DNA of 64,000 nt, from NCBI GenBank assembly GCA_951812925.1, contig OX638371.1, positions 1-64,000 of the forward strand, written 5' to 3'. Numbering within the stretch: the first letter of the stretch is position 1; every line of letters starts with the position of its first letter. The DNA comes from Calliopum simillimum (lineage: Eukaryota > Arthropoda > Insecta > Diptera > Lauxaniidae). Shown piece after piece: positions 41,254-50,361 of this stretch. Under the pieces are notes generated by a model. The model had not been told where the DNA came from and did not search any database. It was given only the letters and a program-made list of their open reading frames with translations. Position numbers and translations under genes: made by a program.

Positions 41254-41506
41254 ATTTTTTGATGAAAATTAGTACACGGCTACTGACTATCAATTCCTTA
41301 TAGTTGGCAAAAAGTGGGCGAAATAGGAAGTGTCACGCCCACTTTTTAACCATTGAAAATTTTGATTTTTATCAAAATCTGTGTTCGAGTAATATTAAAA
41401 TCAAAATTTTCATGGGTTAAAAAGTGGGCGTGGCACTTTTCCGCTCAATTTTTGCCCATTATAAGGCATTGATTGTCAGTAGCTGTGTACTAATTTTCAT
41501 CAAAAT
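41254..41506. mobile_element. Fold-back repeat with ~110-bp arms
   Basis: Inverted arms at about 41256-41370 and 41397-41506. Each contains AAAAAGTGGGCG and a GTG(G/T)CAC box in mirror order, and the outer ends are TTGATGAAAATTAGTACAC and its complement. The arms differ by scattered substitutions, so it is not very recent. No clear target duplication. Confidence 0.75.
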
Positions 41507-42105
41507 GCTTCATTGACTCCACTAAAGCATGGAAGTTAATTTTTAAATTTTTATTACCGAGTTCGATTTTTAACGGGTGTAAGTTTTTTTTTGTCTCTTA
41601 TTAAGAAAATGCTTACTTCCGGCGTTTGAAATTACTTTTTTGCAACAATCCAACCCTGAGGACATACAATGTTATAATGAAATGATTCTTCTTGCTGCTG
41701 GAAAATTAACAATTATTAAAGATTTTTTCCATAGGTAATAAGTAGTCACGAGATTTTCAAACGAATCCCACTAGGATTATGTACCTTGGATTTCTTATAA
41801 AAAATATCCTTTTGAACCGCTCATACTTGCGACAGCCTGATGCGATTTTCAACTTTTTTAATTGGTCAACTTTCAGTGATTTCATAATTCTACGAAAGCC
41901 CAATATAAATGCTTATGAAACCCTTTTGAAGCGGTCTTTCTCCCCTTGGGTTAAGCATAATTTTAACTTCATTAATTACGTATTAAGACTACAGATTTGA
42001 TTAAGTATATCGGAGGTGTAAAAAATACCTGAATCAATACAACTGTGCCAATGTATTCGCAACACTGGCACAGGGTCCTGATATAAATGCATCTCATGGG
42101 ATATA
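41507..42105. other. No recognisable feature
   Basis: AT-rich sequence. The longest open frame (41779-42000) has low-complexity, Phe/Leu/Asn-rich content and no recognisable motif. Confidence 0.5.
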
Positions 42106-42110
42106 AGCGA

Positions 42111-42189
42111 GAAAAAGCTTGCCGCAGCCTTACCAAAAAAGACTTTTTGAAGCTCTTTTTTGTAATGCTGCTGCGGTAAGCGTTTTTTC
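42111..42189. repeat. Imperfect 80-bp hairpin
   Basis: GAAAAAGCTTGCCGCAGC (42111-42128) pairs with GCTGCGGTAAGCGTTTTTTC (42170-42189), with continuing partial pairing through TTACC...AAAAAA to the loop. Function unknown; it may be a small MITE or a solo TIR pair. Confidence 0.5.
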
Positions 42190-42284
42190 AATAAAATTTA
42201 AAAATAAGAAAATTCTGTTAAAATTATTAACCAAAACAATTTTTTTAAAAATAAACATTTTATTAAACAAACCACCACCAAAAT

Positions 42285-42581
42285 AAAAATTTATATATAC
42301 ATTCTTCTTTATTTTAAAAACAAACATAAAATTACATTACGTCGGCTGAGTATTATTTTGCCGTAAACGCCACTTCGTTGAAAAAGCAAAAGCAGATAAC
42401 TTGTGCTCGTCTCTACACAAGTTCTGTACTTTTGCTTTTTCAACGAAGTGGCGTTTACGGCAAAATAATACTCAGCCGACGATTACATGCCAAGTTCAAT
42501 AAAAATAAATGTACATATATCATATACGATAAGATTAAAATTATATAAAACAAAAATTTATACATACATACTTCTTTATTT
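42285..42581. repeat. 30-bp direct repeats bracketing the 142-bp hairpin
   Basis: 42285-42314 and 42552-42581 match at 28 of 30 bases (AAAAATTTATA...CTTCTTTATTT). They lie on either side of the hairpin MITE at 42340 but not adjacent to it, so they belong to the host sequence or to an older element into which the hairpin inserted. Confidence 0.75.
42340..42481. mobile_element. 142-bp near-perfect hairpin MITE, CGTCGG ends, ATTA duplication
   Basis: The first 53 bases are perfectly complementary to the last 53 (CGTCGGCTGAGTATTATTTT inward). Pairing resumes at AACTTGTG, leaving a 10-base loop (CTCGTCTCTA). It is flanked by ATTA at 42336-42339 and 42482-42485. Perfect arms argue for recent insertion or strong conversion. 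Non-coding. Confidence 0.92.
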
Positions 42582-42605
42582 CAGGGAATAACCCCTATTA
42601 ATATA

Positions 42606-42770
42606 ACAATTTTTATACCCTACACCCAGGGTATATTCACTTTGTCCTTCCGTTTGTAGAGAAAGAAGCGTAGCAGGTATGGAAAAGTATATATTCTACA
42701 TCAGCGTCACCTTCTGAGTCGATATAGCCATGTCCGTCTGTCTGGCTGGGTGTGCCTGAAAATAAATTTT
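42606..42770 (+). repeat. INE-1/DINE-like repeat fragment
   Basis: Begins TTTTTATACCCTACACCCAG, then GGGTATATTCACTTTG, and carries GAGTCGATATAGCCATGTCC followed by GTCTGTCTGGCTG. This phrase order is characteristic of the short Helentron-related INE-1/DINE repeats common in fly genomes (established knowledge; assignment by motif only). Downstream it grades into the GGCGTGGCAC repeat. Confidence 0.65.
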
Positions 42771-43395
42771 TTGGGAAAACTGAGCAACATAATTCAATGA
42801 AATTTGGGGGATTGAAAATGAGCGAAATCAGTCAACGGACACGCCTACCGCCAATACAAAAAATGTTTTCAAAATGCAATAATAAGAGCATTATTTGCAA
42901 TAACAGAAGCAAAACACACATAAATACTAGGTACAGTAAGTACAAGCTACGAGCAAAAATTAGGCGAATTTAGACTAGAGGGCGTGGCACATCTCATATA
43001 AACAGAAGTTTCAAAATATTATACTGAAAGCGTTTTTTCAGATAATCCAACCAAACTGCACTCAAACACTCAGATCAATAAATGCAAGCTCTGAAAAAAA
43101 AACCCGGCGAACTCAGACAAGAGAGCGTGGCACCGCCCATATAAGCAAAAGTTTCAAAATGTTATACTGAAAGTGTTTTTTGAGATAATCCAATCAAACA
43201 CTAACAACATTAATTGAAAACTCTGAGCATAAAGTACGCGAAGTAGAATTAGAGGGCGTGGCACCTCCCATATAAGTGAAAGTTACAAAATGATATACTG
43301 AAAGATTTTTTTAAGAAAACCTAACCGAATTTCACTCAAACACTCAGAACAGTAAATGCAAGCTCTTCGCAAAATCTAGGTCAAAAGATTCCTAC
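42771..43395 (+). repeat. Three tandem copies of a ~131-143-bp GGCGTGGCAC repeat with lead-in
   Basis: The box (G/A)GCGTGGCAC occurs at 42981, 43124 and 43255 (spacing 143 and 131 bp). Each copy continues ATATAAGNNAAAGT, AAAATNNTATACTGAAAG, a T-rich stretch, GATAATCCAA, CACTCAAACACTCAGA and ATGCAAGCTCT. Copies are 75-85% alike by eye. Non-coding. Confidence 0.85.
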
Positions 43396-43764
43396 AAAAA
43401 TTTCTTTGTAGTTTAAACTTGGATCGCTTGTATAAACAGTGTCGGCCAAAACCTAAGCACCCCCTAAAGAAGTATTTTCTTATATCAAATTTTTTTTGAT
43501 AACACGACGTTATTGAGTTAGTTTATGTGTTTACTTTGTTTATTTATACGTTAATTATTGACAAACAAGGATTTAAAAAATTCAGGGTCTTTTAAATTCA
43601 GAGTAAACATTTAATAAACATTAAAATTTAGAAACTTCATCGGACAAAACTAAAGCACCCCCTTCTTAACATTTAATAAAAACTTTTAAAATTAATATTT
43701 AGTTGAAAACCCTTTATACTGGGTAACATTAGCACATCTTTAAAGCATAGAGGACATTATATTA

Positions 43765-44211
43765 TTAATGACATCCTTCGATATCCATTTCTAAGGCTAC
43801 TTTCAAAGCTTCAAAGAGATTTTTCTTGGTTTTGCAATTTTCCTTGTAGATTTACGTGCTAACGATCTCCCAGAGGTTCTCAATGGGATTCAAATCTGGG
43901 GACTGGCCTGGCCAACCAAGGACTTGCATCCCATTGCTCTGAAACCAGGCTTTACAAACTTAAGTGGTATGTGTTTGGATCGTTGTCCTGTTGGAACCTC
44001 CATTTAAGTGGCATCTCTTGATCCGCATTAAGCAGCATCACATCATTTGGTATGTCAAAGTGCATAAAACAATCCATAATTCCTTTAGTCTAGTGAATTA
44101 ACCCACTCCCTTGACCAGAGAAAAAACCACAGACCATTGAATTCTATCCTCCGTGCTTAACAGAGGCTTTGCAAAACTTTGGTTTCAATCTTTTTCCTTT
44201 TGGTCTGCTTA
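43765..44211 (-). pseudogene. Tc1 transposase C-terminal fragment, left arm
   Basis: Read on the minus strand the fragment shows, in order, KHGG, a degenerate MVCGFFSGQG box (normally VMVWGCFS), IPNDVMLLNAD, MPLKWRFQQDNDP, then after a 1-nt shift [20 protein letters not shown] and [12 protein letters not shown]. The Asp of QQDND and the Glu of PIEN are 34 codons apart plus the extra base, which fits a DD34E Tc1 transposase. It contains stop codons and at least one frameshift. The N-terminal DNA-binding half and the first catalytic Asp are absent. It corresponds roughly to the last 45% of a ~340-residue transposase. Confidence 0.9.
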
Positions 44212-44327
44212 CTCGCCTTATTCTATCCGAATCCTTCATAATATACTTGAATTCGTAGTACTTGGATTCGTAGGACTTGGGTTCGTAGCATGATATCAAA
44301 GGTTCGGATGAATTAAGGCGAGTACAC

Positions 44328-44768
44328 AGACCAAAAGGAAAGAGATTGAAACTAAAGTTTTGAAAAGCCTCTGTTAAGCACGGAGGATGGAGTTCAATGG
44401 TCTGTGGTTTTTCCTCTGGTCAAGGGAGTGGGTTAATTCACTAGACTAAAGGAATTATGGATTATTTTGTGTACTTTGACATACCAAATGATGTGATGCT
44501 GCTTAATGCGGATCAAGAGATGACACTTAAACGGAGGTTCCAACAGGACAACGATCCAAACATATACCGCTTAAGTTTGTAAAGCCTGGATTCAGAGCAA
44601 TGGGATACAAGCCCTTGGTTGGCCAGGCCAGACCCCAGATTTGAATCCCATTGAGAACCTCTGGGAGATCGTTAACACGTAAATCTACAAGGAAAATTGC
44701 AAAACCAAGAAAAATCTCTTTGAAGCTTTGAAAGTAGCCTTAGGAAGGGATATCGAAGGATATCATTA
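44328..44768 (+). pseudogene. Tc1 transposase C-terminal fragment, right arm
   Basis: Mirror copy of the fragment at 43765-44211. RFQQDNDP near 44535-44558 is followed by a frame change and then [10 protein letters not shown] near 44649-44678 and a tail up to ATATCATTAA. It has separate small differences from the left copy (for example Thr-Leu-Lys-Arg-Arg in place of Pro-Leu-Lys-Trp-Arg before FQQDND), so the arms have diverged since duplication. Not functional. Confidence 0.88.
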
Positions 44769-45163
44769 ATAATATAATGTCCTCTATGCTTTAAAGATGT
44801 GCTAATTTATTTTATTTATTGATTTAAATTGTTTGCATAGAAGAACTTAGTCTTTAACATGCCACTTATGTGTTACCGAGTATAAAGGGTTTTCAACTAA
44901 ATATTAATTTTAAAAGTTTTTATTAAATGTTAAGGAGGGGGTGCTTTAGTTTTGTCCGATGAAGTTTCTAAATTTTAATGTTTATTAAATGTTAACTCTT
45001 AACTTATAAAACCCTGAATTTTTAAAGTTTTTGTTTGTCAATAATAAACGTATAAATAAATAAAATAAACACACAAACTAACTCAATAACGTCGTTTTCT
45101 TAAAAAAAAATTTGATATAAGAAAAAATTTCTTTAGGGGGTGCTTAGGTTTTGGCCGAACCTG

Positions 45164-45529
45164 TATATTATCCCGCTGGAAAATTAACTAGAAACCAACA
45201 AATGTAAGAAAACCTTGAGAAATTTACTAGTTGTAAAATATAATTTCATGTTCGCTACCGCATGTCTAAGAAATATTAAAGTTTTAAAACTTTTCAACAG
45301 TGCGAGAAGTGTTAATGATACAAAAAAAGAATTTTTTAATCGACTTTTTCGCGGCTTTCTCTGCTGTAAAATTTTTAGTACAAAGTTGTTACTTTATATT
45401 TATATATTTTCATACTCATTTGAATGCGTTTTCAGACTTTGTGTGTCTTACAGCTTACAGTATACAAAGTATACAGGTTTAATCATTTGTTGAATACTAA
45501 GCCACAGATATAAGCACAATGAAACCTGA
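45164..45529. other. No recognisable feature
   Basis: AT-rich. Open frames of 60-92 codons (45215-45493) have no recognisable motif and low-complexity content. Confidence 0.5.
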
Positions 45530-45723
45530 CAAGTCACGGCGAAAAACTTAAAAACTTGTTTTCCATTAACTTGCTGAAAGTTGGCAAAGGCGTGCAGCAG
45601 TTGAGTTTTAACCACCAAAGTGTTCGGATGTTTGAGAAAAAATTAAAAGCGTCATTGAGGCAATCCAGTGAAAAATCAAGCAAAAAGCAAATAACAAAAA
45701 AATTAAAAAGTTATTGAAGAAAG
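45530..45723 (+). other. UTR-like exon candidate ending at a splice donor
   Basis: A-rich, ATG-poor sequence (AAGCAAAAAGCAAATAAC, AAAAAATTAAAAAGTT) ends GAAGAAAG|GTAATATTTG at 45723/45724, a good insect donor. Composition and donor resemble a fly 5'-UTR exon. It could belong upstream of the coding exon at 51778, but no acceptor link can be shown from sequence. Confidence 0.25.
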
Positions 45724-46330
45724 GTAATATTTGTGATCTTTTCTATCTTCTAAATATGTTGAGTTTGGCCTTAAAATCATATTTGTTTTGTGCATTATGC
45801 ACAGCAGCAAATAAAAGTGAATCTTAATAATGTAAATTAAAAAAAAAAAAACAAGTTACTCTAAAAGCAACTACGTAATATATTCGCAAGCTTGCAAACT
45901 CTTAAATGTTTGCACAAAACATTGGGTAAGCACAAAGCAAAGTTATTATTGGAATCCGCTTAGCTCGTTTTAAAGTAAAAGTTACAAACCCCGCGTACGT
46001 TTCGGTCCACACGAAAAATTCCACTGTAGTTGGTGGCGTTCACCGAACACTTTATAACGATAAGGTTACGCCATATTTCTAGTGTACCATACAGGTTATT
46101 TACATCCGGGGATAGATCTTTGCCAGTGTTGCCACTCTTTCTTGAAAATATTAAAAATACATAATTTAAGTAAAGAATTACATTTCTATAAGAAAGTGAT
46201 GTCCCTACGGACTTAAAAGTAGGTACTTTAAGCAATTTCACAAAAATCTAGAGGAATTGTTTTTGGTATAAAACGATGCGAATAAAATGCATTCCTAGTT
46301 TAAGTATGAAATTCGATCGCAATACCATTA
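45724..46330. other. No recognisable feature
   Basis: AT-rich intergenic or intronic sequence. An open frame on the minus strand (45960-46241) shows no known motif. Confidence 0.5.
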
Positions 46331-46590
46331 CGTAAGTGTATCTTATCTGTATTTGCACGAACAGGTAGTCAGTCGGACAGAGGAACATCACCAGATCTAC
46401 ATGGGATGTGACTCTGATCAAGAACACATAGATTAATCTACTATGCCATACCCGTTTCTTTCTTTGCCTTAGAAATAAAAAAAAATAAAAAAAAACTCTC
46501 TTTGGGGTCTTTTAACGACTTATCTTTATAAGAGTTATCTTTTCTTTTAATTTTTTTGGATATTTTTATACTCCACCCCCCATTATAACA
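46331..46590 (-). repeat. Diverged INE-1/DINE-like fragment, minus strand
   Basis: Read on the minus strand, 46360-46440 gives TTCTTGATCAGAGTCACATC, then GTAGATCTGGTGATGTTCC and TCTGTCCGACTGACTACCTG. This parallels the CTACATCAGCGTCAC...GTCGATATAGCCATGTCC...CTGTCTG order at 42700-42745. A TTTTTATACTCC at 46563-46574 may be a further piece. Heavily mutated. Confidence 0.5.
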
Positions 46591-47578
46591 ATCTCGTAAG
46601 ACAAAAGATACAAATTTTATGGCGCTGCGTAACTTTACTATGGACCTTAAAGCGTTTTTTGTTATACCATGTACATAATAATTAAAAAAAAAATCGTAAT
46701 TCATACTTGATATTTTAGTTTTGGATTACTATTACAGTAAACAAGTTTAATGCTAGTAAGTATGTAAGTTTTAAATTATTAAATAGTTGCTTACCTAAAT
46801 GCTATAAGAATAAACACTTCCATGACAATAAATGCTTTTTTTTAAATATTAACTGCTTTAAATTAGAAATCTGAGGCATAAATTTTTACTACTTTTCTTT
46901 TGCTGTTTGTCTTGTTTCTACACTTTCTATTTAAAAAATATTTGTGCCAAATACATAGAATATTAGTTGAGCAAACAGAAAAATTTTGATCTTTTAAACA
47001 AGCACGGTACAGACGAACAGGGAGGAACAGTTTTGACTTTGTCTAAACGAAGCATAACCTTGTTACCCAATGGGGAATACTCATAGTCACGTATTTTATT
47101 GGAATATGTACAACACGACTAAGTATCTCTCAGAATAATTTTAAATTTCAACTACTTCGTTCGGATGCTGATAATCACCTTGCTCAAAATTTAAATAACA
47201 TACCCTTCACTATAATAAAACTATACCAAATATTATTAAAATAGTAATAAATTTATTAAAATTTTATCAAAAGAGCATATTTTACACTTTTAAGTGAAAG
47301 GAATGAGATAGAGGTGCTCAAATGTTTTATGTATAAAATCAAAATGATGTTACGACTTTTTGCATTTCCTTTATCTCCTAAAAAAATGCTCACATTATGA
47401 CTGAAACATTGATCTTCCAAATACCCAAGATAAGTCTAGAAAAAAGTAATACTTATGGAAAGGCTGGAATCTTATGTAAGTGATAGTGTAGCAAGTTAAG
47501 AGGGACGCAGTGTAAAATAAATAAAAATAAAAAAACCAGTGAGGGTGCTATCTTTGGCCTGGCCAAAAATTTAATAAC
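46591..47578. other. No recognisable feature
   Basis: AT-rich sequence without supported coding, RNA or repeat features. Confidence 0.5.
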
Positions 47579-47690
47579 CTCAAATAACGCTTGAATTATA
47601 TCGTTTTGAAAACTTTACTTGTTTGCGAGGTGCTTCGCCCTCTTATCCTAGTTTTGCTCTGAGCTTGCACTGACTATTTGTAGTCAATAT
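47579..47690 (-). repeat. Inverted dispersed copy of the GGCGTGGCAC repeat
   Basis: The reverse complement reads AGTGCAAGCTCAGAGCAAAA, CTAGGATAAGAGGGCG(A)AGCACC, AAAGTTTTCAAAACGATATA and AAGCGTTATTTGAGG, in the same order as the tandem units at 42960-43395. Single, diverged copy directly before the fold-back at 47705. Confidence 0.7.
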
Positions 47691-47704
47691 AATAGTCACA
47701 ATAA

Positions 47705-48677
47705 CACTGTGGAATAAAATTTGGTCAACAAAAGCTTACTCGGATCTGACGCTGCGGGGTGAAAATATAGGCCAAAATAAAAGACCATTTGGCTCAGTTT
47801 GTTCAAATTGGCTCTAGTTTTCGAGAAAAGGCCGTTCGAATTTTGCACCTTGAATTATGTGGTTTTTTCGATATAGCTCGTAAGATAACTGAGGTTTATT
47901 GCACTTAGTGGTGGGGTTTTGTTCGTCTAATATCGTCCATATCTACTCTTTCACTACGAAATCAGTATTTTTGGAGGCAGTTTTGGCAAGTTAGAGCACA
48001 AAATTCCCATAAAAGTGATATTTTTCGCTTTTTATGACATTCGGCTCAATAGAAATCAACCAAGTGGTGGATTTATGCCTTTTAACCTATAGCTGAGATA
48101 AATACGAACACTTTGATATAATATATGTGGCATATGGGTAAAAATTTCTCAAGTGAGCCACCTAAGAAATTAAACGTAAAAAAGGCTTTAACAAAATGAT
48201 GTTTTATAACAACAAGATTTGTAAAAGTTTTTTTTTTAGAGATATTTAGCATAGGTCGGGGAATAAAATGGTTTTTTTGATTTGTAAAAAAATGTTTCAT
48301 TTATTATTGAAAATCCCTATTTCAAATAGGTACATAAAAATAAAGAAACTTCTTCGCCTCAGAGAAAACTATAAAAAATAGGTAAGCACTCTCCAATTGT
48401 CAAGAAACTATATTCCAGAAAAAAAATTGGGAGTGAAAGAGTAGATATGAATTATAAGAACAAAACCCTGCCACTAAATGCAATAAAACTCAGTTAACTT
48501 ACGAGATATATCGAAAAAACCACATAATTCAAGGTGCAAAATTTAAACGGCCTTTTCTCGAAAACTAGAGCCAATATGAACAAACTGAGCCAAATGGTCT
48601 TTTATTTTGGCCAATATTTTCACCCCGCAGCGTCAGATCTGAGTAAACTTTTGCTGACCAAATTTTGTTCCACAGTG
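47705..48677. mobile_element. 973-bp fold-back, CACTGTGG ends, TAA duplication
   Basis: Inverted arms 47705-47955 and 48433-48677, about 90% alike, ending CACTGTGGAATAAAATTTGG and its mirror. Both ends are flanked by TAA (47702-47704 and 48678-48680). The ~480-bp centre is AT-rich and non-coding. A CAC-start terminus with a 3-bp duplication would suit a CMC-type (Chapaev-like) or PIF-type parent; the class is inference. It shares the 12-mer TAACACTGTGGA with every satellite unit. Confidence 0.88.
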
Positions 48678-48818
48678 TAATCAAATACTTGTACCTTTTT
48701 ATGTGCCAGAACATATGCAACATAGCATGCGCCTAGTCACAAACTTTTCTGACATCTTCAGCATCAAATGATGGATACAAATAAATAAGTACGCATCGCC
48801 ATCGTACAACTTTAACTG
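48678..48818. other. No recognisable feature
   Basis: Short AT-rich spacer without recognisable features. Confidence 0.4.
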
Positions 48819-49082
48819 CTATTGAAGTTGGTTTTGTGGTTGCGCAATTCCTTCGCCAGCAACCAACAATATTTTTTCATAACAAATTGCCGATAAAACT
48901 TTAGCAATCTGCAAAGTTTTCATATACATAAGAGTAAAAATAACTCGTAGTTTTTCCGCGAAACTTTCTACATTTGTTAAGCATTCACAGATGTTGATAT
49001 AAACGAAATCCACATTTTCCGGAGTATGTTGCTTAGGAGCAGGAAGCATTAAGCCAGCACACAAAGACTCTAACAAGTTTCT
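48819..49082 (-). pseudogene. Unidentified minus-strand open frame, possible exon relic
   Basis: An 87-codon minus-strand frame runs from an AGA just after a TGA (49083-49085) to a TAG at 48819-48821. There is no ATG at its start; the first Met is about 12 codons in. Composition is more protein-like than other frames here, with segments such as LCAGLMLPAPKQHTPENVDF and YINICECLTNVESFAEKL, and few low-complexity runs. The stop directly before the frame and the AG at its beginning would suit an exon border. I do not recognise the family, although a helical-repeat protein is conceivable. It may equally be a chance frame or part of an unknown transposon. Confidence 0.25.
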
Positions 49083-49434
49083 TCACTGCTTACTGGGATT
49101 TCCTTTCCATTTCACTTACGAAGCGGAATCGCTTTTGTTTCAGGTTTTTTTTTCTCCATTTTTGCTTTTTTAGTCTTTTCTCCTTTTTTCTCTTTTTTTA
49201 TTATTCCATTTCAATTTTGGTATTTTTTCGTTCGGAAAAACATCGTATGTATCATTTCAATTGCTAAAGATAAGTAAACGATTCAAATGCTTCAAAATTG
49301 TAAAGCTTAGAATTAACAATGTAATCTAAAAAAATTTCGTGCGTTCTCTATATAGCCTCCAACGTAGTCGAAAATCTTGTTTTTGTTTCTTTTTAAATTT
49401 TTAGGTTAGGATAACTCCAAGAAAAAAAAAAGAT
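49083..49434. other. No recognisable feature
   Basis: Pyrimidine-rich tract around 49140-49205 (TTTTTTTTTCTCC, TCTCCTTTTTTCTC), otherwise featureless. Confidence 0.4.
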
Positions 49435-49735
49435 ATTGATATAATTTAAAAAGAGTTTTGTACCCAAAAGTATGTGCTTTTGACTTACATAACAGGTTTT
49501 ATGACAAAGTATTACACTGTCGTGTTACATAACCTCAAAAGTAGGAAAAAATCACGAAAAATCTTATATTTTGGTAATTTTTAGGTTAGGATATCTCAAT
49601 ATTTTGTAGCGATAGATCGATTTTGTTAACGGATTTGAGTTCAGCATCCAAAAGTTAGTTAGAAATGACTATTTGTGCTCCTTTTTATTGATTTTAGTTT
49701 TCGCATGTTATTTTTGACTTGACTCAGCTTTGCCA
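49435..49735 (-). repeat. Diverged relative of the 59945-61860 fold-back interior
   Basis: Follows the order of the right arm at 61320-61480: TTACATAACCTCAAAAGTAGG then AAAAAATCACG; GGATATCTCAA; CGGATTTGAGTTCAGCATCC; GAAATGACTATTTGTGC. The corresponding bases in the fold-back are TTATATAACTTCAAAAATAGG, GGATATCTCAAAG, CGGATTCGGATTAAGCATC and GAGTGACTACTGC. About 65-70% alike by eye. Confidence 0.6.
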
Positions 49736-50232
49736 AAAACGGAAAAATCGATTTAAAAAATAGCGCCCGACGGATTTTCTTAATTTTTTTTTTTTATATG
49801 ATAAGAAAAGTACCACGAACAAGAAAATATAAAAACTTTCCGAGTGATGCAACTTGAGGGTTAAAAAATGTTTTGAGAGATTTACTATGAACAACGCTGG
49901 TTCAAATCCCGGCTCGGCATATTTTAGCTTGTCTTTGAGTGTTTTTAATCGATCCTCAATTTGTCATAATTGTGTGTTAGAATTTGCATTGAAAGATTTA
50001 TCTGATAATCGGTCTATGTTGCAAATATGTAAATGATTCAAAGTTCTATTCAAATAATTTTCACATCTAGGAAATTAAGCTTTTAACAAAAATTTTGGAA
50101 ATTTTTACAACATACTGGATATTGATGTAATCAAATTTCATACTACTTAACTTCAGAAATTGTTGAGTTCTACGGGCCCTGTAGAGCCCTAAAAAAACTA
50201 ATTTTTTAAGGGAATGCAATCAAAATACAAAT
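49736..50232. other. No recognisable feature
   Basis: AT-rich. It contains a tRNA B-box-like 11-mer (49899-49909) without the rest of a tRNA. Confidence 0.4.
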
Positions 50233-50361
50233 AATAACATCGTTTTTAGTCTGGCGCTCCAGATACCAATCAGACTCGCCTTTCGAAATAAGGTTCACAC
50301 CATTTGGGTACCTGGACACAGTGGAATTGAAGGTAATGAAACTGCAAATGAGCTCGCAAAA
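50233..50361 (+). pseudogene. Non-LTR retrotransposon RNase H fragment
   Basis: A 43-codon stretch reads LALQIPIRLAFRNKVHTIW and then VPGHSGIEGNETANELAK. The W-V-P-G-H-S-G-I-x-G-N-E-x-A-N/D-E-L-A motif is the C-terminal part of the RNase H domain of I/Jockey/LOA-type non-LTR retrotransposons, containing the active-site-proximal His and the last helix. The usual Asp of the ADELA motif is Asn here (TANELA). No reverse transcriptase or upstream RNase H core is visible nearby. The frame then runs straight into the tandem repeat at 50361. A short orphan scrap, not functional. Confidence 0.85.

Larger units (their letters stand above)
43437..45163. mobile_element. Palindromic Tc1-like element with IR/DR termini
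   Basis: The ends are CAG(T)GTCGGCCAAAACCTAAGC inward from 43437 and from 45163; TA follows on the right (45164-45165) and AA lies on the left. A second terminal-repeat-like motif (TCGGACAAAACTAAAGCACC) sits about 200 bp inside on each side (43640-43664 and 44932-44959), giving the double-repeat (IR/DR) layout known from some Tc1 elements. Everything between is also an inverted repeat: each arm carries the C-terminal half of a Tc1 transposase, pointing outward, around a centre near 44240-44295. The right arm has about 65 bp (near 44807-44870) absent from the left. Non-autonomous and defective. Confidence 0.92.

Noticed and set aside
48819..49082. Assignment of the orphan frame to an API5-like helical-repeat protein
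   Set aside because: A loose resemblance in a Leu-Pro and F-x-Y-x-x-CL pattern does not align over more than a few residues.
49895..49925. tRNA gene or tRNA-derived SINE (B-box-like GGTTCAAATCC)
   Set aside because: The T-arm stem pairs poorly, and no A box at proper distance, acceptor stem or anticodon arm can be built.
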